Assembly (NCBI GenBank): GCA_001723855.1
Contig: MCBC01000019.1
Location: 1 to 11,325 of the forward strand
Direction of reading: 5' to 3'
Source of the DNA: Candidatus Altarchaeales archaeon WOR_SM1_86-2
Lineage (GTDB): Archaea; Altiarchaeota; Altiarchaeia; IMC4; MCBC01
DNA length: 11,325 bases
Shown here one piece after another: positions 6,408-11,325 of the stretch. A program made the translations under genes and the position numbers. The number at the start of each line of letters is the position of its first letter. The stretch's first letter is position 1. The notes beneath the pieces are model-generated. The model was given only the letters and a program-made list of their open reading frames with translations. It did no database searches and was not told where the DNA came from.

Positions 6408-6956
6408 ATGGCAGGTAAAATTCTTTTTGAATGCTCTGTGAATGAAAAAGAGGTAATGGTGACGCTTGGGGACCTGACGGACGAGAGCTGTGATGCGATA
6501 GTGAATGCCGCTAACTCCATGCTGGCTCACGGCGGAGGTGTTGCGGGGGCGATAGTGAGGAAAGGCGGCGCTGTGATACAGGAAGAGAGCAACAGGATAG
6601 GGCATGTTAACGCTGGTGAGGCGGCGGTGACGTCCGCAGGCAAATTGAAAGCAGTATATGTGATACATGCGGTTGGGCCGAGATGGGGCGAAGGGGACGA
6701 GGAGAGGAAGTTGAAAAGCGCTGTTAGAAATTCACTGCTTAAGGCGTCGGAGTTGAATCTGAAGTCGCTTGCGATGCCTGCAATAAGCTGCGGTATTTTC
6801 GGGTTCCCGAAAAAGGAGGGTGCATCAATTATCGTTGATGAGGTCCTGGATTTTTTGACCTCGGCCCGCACGTCCCTGGAGCTGGTAAATCTCTGCACAA
6901 TCGACGAGGAAATGGCGGAACTGTTTTCCGAGAACCTGCAGAAAAAGTTGCTGTGA
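6408..6956 (+). CDS. Macro-domain ADP-ribose-binding protein
   Basis: This 182-residue protein is a single macro domain of the AF1521 / MacroD class, which binds ADP-ribose and in many members hydrolyses ADP-ribose esters or O-acetyl-ADP-ribose. Visible hallmarks are GD at 21-22, IVNAANS (31-37), the diphosphate loop HGGGVAGAI (41-49), GEAAVTSAG (70-78), VIHAVGPRW (85-93) and the second loop [10 protein letters not shown] (125-134). All expected binding loops are present, so it should be functional. It is cytosolic with no signal peptide. There is only a weak A-rich leader before the ATG, consistent with read-through from the 6097 gene. The same frame stays open upstream to 6195 but offers no start codon there. 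Its cellular target is not indicated by the neighbours. Confidence 0.92.
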   Translation: MAGKILFECSVNEKEVMVTLGDLTDESCDAIVNAANSMLAHGGGVAGAIVRKGGAVIQEESNRIGHVNAGEAAVTSAGKLKAVYVIHAVGPRWGEGDEERKLKSAVRNSLLKASELNLKSLAMPAISCGIFGFPKKEGASIIVDEVLDFLTSARTSLELVNLCTIDEEMAELFSENLQKKLL

Positions 6957-6967
6957 AACCTTGATGA

Positions 6968-6980
6968 TTTATATATAAAA
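6968..6980 (+). promoter_or_regulatory. TATA box of the secG-yjbQ unit
   Basis: TTTATATATAAAA is a near-ideal archaeal box A, centred about 34 bp before the Sec61-beta ATG at 7008. This predicts a leader of roughly 8-10 nt. It lies just after the macro gene stop. Confidence 0.6.
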
Positions 6981-7007
6981 TCCTTATTATTTAAATACAA
7001 TAAAAAG

Positions 7008-7166
7008 ATGGCAAGACAAAGAATGGGCGGGGCGCCTCCCGCGGGTGCTGGACTGGTCAGGTACTTTGATGTGGATGAGGGGGGGCCGAAGATAGAGCCG
7101 AAATTGTTGATAGGAGTGATAGTGGCTATAATAATAATCGAAATAGTATTCGCCCAGCTGCTGTAG
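7008..7166 (+). CDS. secG: Preprotein translocase subunit Sec61-beta (archaeal SecG)
   Basis: This 52-residue protein is the beta subunit of the SecYE-beta translocon in the cytoplasmic membrane. The sequence has the archaeal pattern: a short basic/Gly-Pro N-terminus ([18 protein letters not shown]), a lysine-proline spacer (KIEPKLL), and one C-terminal transmembrane helix ([19 protein letters not shown]). The length is typical for archaeal Sec61-beta (about 50-60). It is preceded by a strong TATA box at 6968-6980 and followed after one base by the next start codon, so it is the first gene of a two-gene unit with the YjbQ protein. The linkage to YjbQ has no obvious functional logic. Confidence 0.9.
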   Translation: MARQRMGGAPPAGAGLVRYFDVDEGGPKIEPKLLIGVIVAIIIIEIVFAQLL

Positions 7167-7167
7167 A

Positions 7168-7560
7168 ATGGAATCTATCTCGATAAAAACTGCCAGGAGA
7201 ACAGAGTTTGTTGATATAACCGGCAAAATTAATAACTTAATTGAAGACTTCAATATCCCTGACGGCGCGATATTGATATGCACAAAGCACACAACATCGG
7301 GGTTAATTGTGAATGAAAATGAATCCGGGCTGGTGGAGGATATGGAGAATGCCCTTAAAATGCTGATTCCAAGCGCATCCGGTTACAAACACGATAGAAT
7401 TGACCGTAATGCTGACTCGCATCTGAGGTCCATTTTGATTTCAACGAGTTTGGTCCTTCCTGTCGCTGACGGCAGATTGGACTTGGGAAGATGGCAGAGC
7501 GTTTTCTTTGTTGAGTTGGATGGCCCGAGAACCAGATCGGTTGTTGTGAAAGTGTTCTGA
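7168..7560 (+). CDS. YjbQ / UPF0047 family protein (secondary thiamine-phosphate synthase type)
   Basis: This 130-residue single-domain protein belongs to the widespread YjbQ/UPF0047 family. Some members can complement thiamine-phosphate synthase loss, but the true role is uncertain. Conserved landmarks are [17 protein letters not shown] (H41), the [14 protein letters not shown] segment (H75, D83, H85) and [15 protein letters not shown] (W109, Q110), in the family order and at full length. The histidines probably form a metal or phosphate site. It starts one base after the Sec61-beta stop and is probably translated from the same mRNA. It is followed by a long T-rich terminator. Confidence 0.9.
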   Translation: MESISIKTARRTEFVDITGKINNLIEDFNIPDGAILICTKHTTSGLIVNENESGLVEDMENALKMLIPSASGYKHDRIDRNADSHLRSILISTSLVLPVADGRLDLGRWQSVFFVELDGPRTRSVVVKVF

Positions 7561-7579
7561 TTTTTCTTTTTCTTTTTTA
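7561..7579 (+). terminator. Oligo-T terminator after the YjbQ gene
   Basis: Directly after the TGA of the YjbQ gene the plus strand has three T tracts of 5, 5 and 6 bases separated by single C residues, with no hairpin. This is the standard archaeal termination signal, and it separates the secG-yjbQ unit from trpG. Confidence 0.6.
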
Positions 7580-7593
7580 ATAATTAAGGTAGC

Positions 7594-8199
7594 ATGAAGA
7601 TTTTGGTAGTGGATAACATAGACTCATTTGTCTATAATCTGGTGCAGTATATCGGGGAGTTAGGGGCGGAACCCGTGGTTTTTATGAATGATGCGGAGTT
7701 TGAGGAAATCGAGAAAGCTGTGAGTGATGAATGTATTGACGGGATAATTATTTCCCCTGGCCCGAAAACTCCAAGAGAAGCGGGAATTTCAAACAATGTC
7801 ATAGAAAAATTCGGGCCGGAGATACCGTTACTTGGTGTTTGTTTAGGGCACCAGTGCATAGGCTATTGTTATGGTGCCGAGATCAGGAGCGCGCAGGTAT
7901 TGAAGCACGGGAAAACCTCCATGATAAAGCACAATGAAAAAGAGATTTTTGAAGGGATCCCGAGCCCCTTCGAGGCAACCCGCTACCATTCCCTGGTCAT
8001 AGATAACCTTCCGAACTGCCTGGAGGTCACGGCAAGAAGCACGGACGATAATGAGATCATGGGGGTAAAGCACCGCAAATACCCTGTCTATGGAGTCCAA
8101 TTTCATCCGGAATCAATTCTGACGGGACTTCCTTCAAGAGAAGAGAACGGGATGAAAATGATGAACAATTTTTTAAAGATCGTTGAAAGATACAGGTAA
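7594..8199 (+). CDS. trpG: Anthranilate / aminodeoxychorismate synthase glutamine amidotransferase (TrpG/PabA)
   Basis: This class I glutamine amidotransferase subunit releases ammonia from glutamine for anthranilate (tryptophan) or aminodeoxychorismate synthesis. The N-terminus VVDNIDSFVYN is characteristic of TrpG/PabA. The triad is visible as Cys83 in GVCLGHQ and His171/Glu173 in VQFHPES. SPGPKTP (54-60) and YHSLVI (131-136) are also family landmarks. At 201 residues it is full length. AAGGT precedes the ATG at Shine-Dalgarno distance. No trpE/pabB synthase partner is adjacent, so TrpG and PabA roles cannot be separated from context. The next operon (AbiE) starts from its own promoter. Confidence 0.9.
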   Translation: MKILVVDNIDSFVYNLVQYIGELGAEPVVFMNDAEFEEIEKAVSDECIDGIIISPGPKTPREAGISNNVIEKFGPEIPLLGVCLGHQCIGYCYGAEIRSAQVLKHGKTSMIKHNEKEIFEGIPSPFEATRYHSLVIDNLPNCLEVTARSTDDNEIMGVKHRKYPVYGVQFHPESILTGLPSREENGMKMMNNFLKIVERYR

Positions 8200-8232
8200 A
8201 CCCGCTGTTTAAATTAAAAACTATTTATATTT

Positions 8233-8281
8233 TCACCTCAAAGTATTTATATGCATAGTTCCTATAAAATAAGTGAGGTGA
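8233..8281 (+). promoter_or_regulatory. abiE operon promoter with inverted-repeat candidate operator
   Basis: The sequence has two TATTTATAT boxes (8222-8230 and 8244-8252). The second is placed for a transcript beginning near 8273. A perfect 8-bp inverted repeat, TCACCTCA (8233-8240) and TGAGGTGA (8274-8281), flanks this TATA box. The right arm contains the GGTGA ribosome-binding site for the ATG at 8287. A palindrome TATGCATA lies between the arms (8250-8257). AbiEi antitoxins are known to autorepress through inverted repeats upstream of their gene, so this is a natural binding site. The assignment is by inference. Confidence 0.5.
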
Positions 8282-8286
8282 GCATA

Positions 8287-9093
8287 ATGAAACCTAAAAT
8301 ACAGATGAGTCATACCGAGCAGACTGCATATTTTTCCCTGTTAAGGAAGGGCATAGTTGTAGCCAACGCAAGCATTCTATCTTCAATTCTGGAGATCCAA
8401 ATAAAGCGGGCAATGAATCTGCTCATTGCTCTGTCCAATAAGGGGGTGGTTCAGAGAATTGGGAAAGGACAATACGCACTTATCCCCGCTGACATCCTAT
8501 ATGGAAGAAAAAGTTTTATTAACGACCCACATATAATCACCGATCAATTAATGAAGAACCGGGGGGAGAAGTATTATGTGGGTTACCAGAGCGCAGCACA
8601 CCTACATGGCGCCGCAGAGCAACTTCCGTTCACCACCTTTATTGCCGTATTAAAACAAAGGAGACCAATTAAAGTTGGAAACAATAAAATACAATTCATA
8701 ACCCTGAGAAAAAAAAAGTTCTTTGGTGTAAAAGAGATGAAGTATTTTGATTCATTTGTGAATGTGTCTGACAGGGAAAAAACCATAATAGATCTCATTG
8801 ACAGGCCGGATATCTGCGGAGGCATTGATGAAGTAGCAAGAACTGTCTTAAATTTACTGGAAGATGTCGATATGAAGAAAGTTGTTAGGTATCTGAGAAA
8901 AATGAGAAAGCCAGTTGTTGCTCAGCGTCTGGGATTCATACTGGAAAAACTTGATCAAGGGGAAGATGCACTCATGAAAATCGAGGCACTAAAAGGCTCT
9001 CACACCTACTTGCTAGATCCATACTTCCCGAAAAAAGGGGAAAAATCGGTTAGGTGGAATGTCATAGAAAATATAAAATTGGAAACATCATGA
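8287..9093 (+). CDS. abiEi: AbiEi-type antitoxin / transcriptional regulator (type IV toxin-antitoxin)
   Basis: This is the probable antitoxin and autorepressor of an AbiE type IV toxin-antitoxin system, 268 residues from the chosen start. Residues 5-65 form a winged helix-turn-helix (TAYFSLLRKGIVVANASILS then NLLIALSNKGVVQRIGKGQYAL). The AbiEi C-terminal domain follows with YYVGYQSAAHLHGAAEQLP and VSDREKTIIDLIDRPDICGG. The ATG at 8287 has GGTGA at the right distance, whereas the in-frame ATG at 8251 lies inside the TATA region, so 8287 is preferred. Its stop overlaps the AbiEii start (ATGA). In type IV systems the antitoxin does not bind the toxin but counters its effect; this is family knowledge and is not visible here. 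Coding DNA is A/T-rich, as often found in accessory genes. Confidence 0.85.
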   Translation: MKPKIQMSHTEQTAYFSLLRKGIVVANASILSSILEIQIKRAMNLLIALSNKGVVQRIGKGQYALIPADILYGRKSFINDPHIITDQLMKNRGEKYYVGYQSAAHLHGAAEQLPFTTFIAVLKQRRPIKVGNNKIQFITLRKKKFFGVKEMKYFDSFVNVSDREKTIIDLIDRPDICGGIDEVARTVLNLLEDVDMKKVVRYLRKMRKPVVAQRLGFILEKLDQGEDALMKIEALKGSHTYLLDPYFPKKGEKSVRWNVIENIKLETS

Positions 9094-10076
9094 TAAAAAT
9101 AGACAGAACAGTTCTCAGGGATTGGGCAGATGAAATTGGGATAGATGACTTGGCTCTGGTTGAGCAGGATTTTCGTCTGATGGACATTTTAAAAGCCATA
9201 TACTCAGACCCGTTCCTATCTGAAAAAATTTATTTGAAGGGAGGAACAGCCATAAACAAGATTTACCTCAAAAGGACTCCAAGATTGTCCATTGATCTGG
9301 ATTTTAACTCTATTGGCAAAAAGAAGGAAGTTTTAGGTCAGAGGAAGCAAATAAGACTTGGGATAATTGACATATTAAAAGCACAGGATCCCGGCTATAA
9401 AATAAAGTCAAAGACAAAATACGGGTTGATCCCAATCCATGCATCTTACAGCCCCCTTTTTGGGGAAGGAGTGCAGCACCTGAAAATTGAAATATCCAAC
9501 ATTGAGCGATTCCCTGTTTTGAACCCAAGGAAAATAGAGTGGGATGGTGTGGGGATCAATACATATTCTCTTGAAGAATTGACAGCAACCAAATTAAGAG
9601 CACTTTACAGCAGAATAAAGGGCAGGGATGTTTATGATCTTTATTTTATTTCAGATCTGGATTTGAACGAGGTGATTCTGAGAAAATTAGTTTTATATTA
9701 CTTCCATAGATCCGGGAAGGTATTTGATCCAAAATTATTTTTCAAGAATATCAGGGAGAAATTCAAATCTAAAAAGTATTTTGACGATGTATCCGGGTTT
9801 ATAAGGTCGGATGTTGAATTCTCCATAGGGGGGGCTTTGAAGAAGATTCTGTCAAACTACCGTTTTCTGGGTGATCTGGATGAAAGAGATGAAAACTTTA
9901 TTGCGTTATCCAGGAAATTACTTGGCAAGTCAATATCAAAAGGCAAACTGAAAGCTGTTTCAGAAATAAAGCATCCGCTGTCATACCTGTTTGGAGAAGA
10001 CGCCGATATATCTGAAAAAGCAAAAAGTGCTGATATGGAAGACATCAAAGTGTTTTTAAAAGTAAAGAAGCGATGA
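9090..10076 (+). CDS. abiEii: AbiEii-type nucleotidyltransferase toxin
   Basis: This is the probable toxin of the AbiE system, a DNA-polymerase-beta-like nucleotidyltransferase that in studied members modifies tRNA or binds GTP. From the ATG at 9090 (328 aa) it has YLKGGTAINKIY (48-59) and RLSIDLDFN (65-73), i.e. the GG...DxD nucleotidyltransferase core. These are followed by HLKIEISN (130-137) and LEELTATKLRALYSRIKGRD (161-180), which match the later AbiEii motifs. The longest open frame starts at 9054, but the ATG at 9090 forms the classic ATGA overlap with the antitoxin stop and the upstream codons would overlap AbiEi, so 9090 is chosen. The C-terminal third is helical and basic. Its own stop overlaps the start of the VanZ-like gene, again as ATGA. 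Confidence 0.85.
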   Translation: MIKIDRTVLRDWADEIGIDDLALVEQDFRLMDILKAIYSDPFLSEKIYLKGGTAINKIYLKRTPRLSIDLDFNSIGKKKEVLGQRKQIRLGIIDILKAQDPGYKIKSKTKYGLIPIHASYSPLFGEGVQHLKIEISNIERFPVLNPRKIEWDGVGINTYSLEELTATKLRALYSRIKGRDVYDLYFISDLDLNEVILRKLVLYYFHRSGKVFDPKLFFKNIREKFKSKKYFDDVSGFIRSDVEFSIGGALKKILSNYRFLGDLDERDENFIALSRKLLGKSISKGKLKAVSEIKHPLSYLFGEDADISEKAKSADMEDIKVFLKVKKR

Positions 10077-10435
10077 AAACTAATTGGATCAAAAGATACA
10101 TCTGGGTATGGGTTATTGGATACAGTGTGGCAATATTTATCCTTTCATCCATGCCCCAGCCCCCGGTTCCTCCAGAGCCGATAATTCCACACCAGGATAA
10201 ATTCCTGCACATAATGGTGTATTTCCTTTATACTTTACTCTGGCAGGTGGGGCTAATTGGTGTGAAAAATGAAAAAATAAGCAGCTATGCAATCCCTCTT
10301 GCCGTGGTGATCGCGATACTCTACGGAGCAACAAACGAGGTCTATCAATCGTTTATCCCGGACAGGATGTACGACTTCGGGGATGTGATCGCAAATGCGG
10401 TTGGGGCAGTGCTTGCAGGTTTGAGAAGAATTTAA
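10073..10435 (+). CDS. VanZ-like membrane protein
   Basis: This 120-residue integral membrane protein has about four hydrophobic helices: WVWVIGYSVAIFILSS, a second around 45-65, a third around 72-90, and a short C-terminal one. It shows the VanZ-family pattern: SSMPQP after helix 1, HQDKFLHIMVYFLYTLL before/in helix 2, YGATNEVYQSFIPDRMYDFGDVIANAVGA at the end (given here as residue span about 85-113). The family role is unclear; VanZ itself gives low-level teicoplanin resistance, which is not relevant to an archaeal envelope. The start overlaps the AbiEii stop, so it is translated as the third gene of the AbiE operon. Its stop overlaps the convergent ksgA stop by a few bases. Confidence 0.85.
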   Translation: MKTNWIKRYIWVWVIGYSVAIFILSSMPQPPVPPEPIIPHQDKFLHIMVYFLYTLLWQVGLIGVKNEKISSYAIPLAVVIAILYGATNEVYQSFIPDRMYDFGDVIANAVGAVLAGLRRI

Positions 10436-11103
10436 TGGTATAACTTAAGAAATTCGCCCGGGTTTAACTCAAAAGGTCTCTTTCCAACCCCTTTAATCTT
10501 TTTGTTTCTGTGGCTGAACAGAGAATAAACGAATTCAATAAATTCATCCGTGATCCGGGATTTAGGGGTTATGCGGGTGATCGCGGATTTTACTCTCGGC
10601 CGGGGTGAAAATACCGCGGGAGACAATTCTTTCAATATCTCAACTTCCGCGCAGCACTGGACGATAACGCTTATCGCCCTGTACTCTCTTGTCTTTGGCG
10701 CGGCGATCAATTTCTCCGCAAATTCTTTCTGGTAGACCAGAACGCTGAGATCAAATTTATGTTTCAGCAGTTTCAGGGTTATCTTCCTGGATATGCTGTA
10801 CGGTATATTTGAAACCGCTTTATTGAACCTGGGAAACGGAACCTTTAATGCATCTCCATGGATTATTTTTATTTTTTGATTAAACTTTTTTTTAAGAAGT
10901 TTATTATTTAGAATACAGGTTAATTCCTGATCCCTTTCAATACCATACACAAGTTTTGCCCTCTTTACTAGTTCAGATGTCAGGTTGCCGGTTCCGGCGC
11001 CAATCTCCAGCACAACATCATCCCCGTCAACCTTTGCATAATCACAGATTTCCCCTATAACTTTCTGGTCTGTCATAAAGTGCTGAGCATAACGAGTGGG
11101 CAT
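10432..11103 (-). CDS. ksgA: 16S rRNA (adenine-N6,N6)-dimethyltransferase KsgA/Dim1, short form
   Basis: This SAM-dependent methylase dimethylates two adjacent adenines in the 3'-terminal hairpin of small-subunit rRNA during ribosome maturation. Motif I is EIGAGTGNLT (33-42), the acidic ribose-binding residue lies in YGIERD (53-58), HGDAL (82-86) follows, and the catalytic motif IV is NIPYSIS (99-105). FSPRPRVKSAI (165-175) is the usual motif before the C-terminal part. At 223 residues it is about 40 shorter than typical archaeal Dim1. The loss is in the C-terminal domain, where RNKKIKGVGKRP passes almost directly to the family-like ending FELNPGEFLKL. The ATG at 11103 lies only about 20 nt after the tRNA-Lys 3' end, so it may be co-transcribed with the tRNAs. 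It converges with the VanZ-like gene. Confidence 0.9.
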   Translation of the reverse strand: MPTRYAQHFMTDQKVIGEICDYAKVDGDDVVLEIGAGTGNLTSELVKRAKLVYGIERDQELTCILNNKLLKKKFNQKIKIIHGDALKVPFPRFNKAVSNIPYSISRKITLKLLKHKFDLSVLVYQKEFAEKLIAAPKTREYRAISVIVQCCAEVEILKELSPAVFSPRPRVKSAITRITPKSRITDEFIEFVYSLFSHRNKKIKGVGKRPFELNPGEFLKLYH

Positions 11104-11123
11104 TTATATTGTCTTGGATAGAA

Positions 11124-11197
11124 CGGGCCCGACGGGGTTTGAACCCGCGACACCTCGGTTAAAAGCCGAGTGCTCTGCCAAACTGAGCTACGGGCCC
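11124..11197 (-). tRNA. tRNA-Lys (anticodon UUU)
   Basis: The minus strand folds as a complete cloverleaf of 74 nt. It has acceptor GGGCCCG/CGGGCCC with discriminator G, D-arm GCTC/GAGC, anticodon stem CTCGG/CCGAG with loop CTTTTAA (anticodon TTT at 11163-11161), and T-loop TTCAAAC. No intron is present and CCA is not encoded. It lies 20 bp upstream of ksgA on the same strand. Confidence 0.97.
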
Positions 11198-11242
11198 ATC
11201 CAATGTATATAATAGGTATTCTGAAATAAAAAGGAGCTATTT

Positions 11243-11315
11243 TAGCCCCGCCAGGATTTGAACCTGGGTCCGCGGTTCCAAAGACCGCAAGGATTGGCCA
11301 CTACCCTACGGGGCT
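11243..11315 (-). tRNA. tRNA-Gln (anticodon UUG)
   Basis: The minus strand folds as a 73-nt cloverleaf. It has acceptor AGCCCCG/CGGGGCT with discriminator A, anticodon stem GCGGT/ACCGC with loop CTTTGGA (anticodon TTG at 11281-11279), and T-arm CCAGG-TTCAAAT-CCTGG. No intron is present and CCA is not encoded. It is 45 bp upstream of tRNA-Lys, probably in the same transcript. Confidence 0.96.
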
Positions 11316-11325
11316 TTAACCGGCT

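Noticed and set aside
6396..7000. Minus-strand open frames opposite the macro gene
   Set aside because: These are shadows of the macro-domain gene, whose binding loops are unambiguous on the plus strand.
8251..8286. Upstream ATG for the AbiEi gene
   Set aside because: This start would overlap the TATA box, while the ATG at 8287 has a ribosome-binding site at proper spacing.
9054..9089. Upstream ATG for the AbiEii gene
   Set aside because: It lies inside abiEi, and the ATG at 9090 gives the ATGA coupling overlap seen again at the next junction; the extra 12 residues do not look like family sequence.
1..11325. CRISPR arrays, insertion-sequence transposases, integrases
   Set aside because: No regularly spaced repeats and no transposase or integrase reading frame were seen; the only strong repeat pair is the 43-bp cdhE duplication.

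Overview
The window looks like a chromosomal segment of a euryarchaeon of the methanogen / ANME / Archaeoglobus / alkane-oxidiser type. The evidence is an O-phosphoseryl-tRNA synthetase (tRNA-dependent cysteine synthesis), a CdhE-type gamma subunit of acetyl-CoA decarbonylase/synthase, an archaeal Sec61-beta, an archaemetzincin, a Dim1/KsgA methylase, TTTATAT-like archaeal TATA boxes, few Shine-Dalgarno sites, oligo-T terminators, and tRNA genes without encoded CCA. The genus cannot be named from sequence alone.

Layout. 1-120 is the 3' end of an unknown gene, followed by about 430 bp without a gene. sepS (553-2121, minus) is divergent from a CPBP membrane protease (2214 or 2148 to 3182, plus). 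The protease converges on an archaemetzincin gene (3174-3640, minus) that is split by a -1 frameshift. A toxin-antitoxin pair (3773-4587, plus; RHH/UPF0175 antitoxin and DUF3368 PIN-like toxin) then separates the archaemetzincin from cdhE (4601-6037, minus). The pair lies between two perfect 43-bp copies of the 3' end of cdhE. This is the footprint expected of a recent insertion into the end of cdhE.

From 6097 rightward on the plus strand come a small basic hypothetical protein, a macro-domain ADP-ribose-binding protein, Sec61-beta, a YjbQ/UPF0047 protein and a TrpG/PabA glutamine amidotransferase. Next is a tightly overlapped three-gene operon: AbiEi antitoxin, AbiEii nucleotidyltransferase toxin, and a VanZ-like membrane protein. 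Both junctions are ATGA overlaps. An inverted repeat flanks the operon TATA box. The operon runs tail to tail into ksgA/dim1 (10432-11103, minus), and tRNA-Lys(UUU) and tRNA-Gln(UUG) lie upstream of ksgA on the same strand.

Most genes are unrelated housekeeping functions. The accessory layer consists of two toxin-antitoxin systems of different types within about 6 kb. The points most worth a second look are the cdhE-tail duplication around the UPF0175/DUF3368 module, the coupling of VanZ to AbiE, and two possible -1 frameshift sites (archaemetzincin, and the A7 run upstream of the macro-domain gene).
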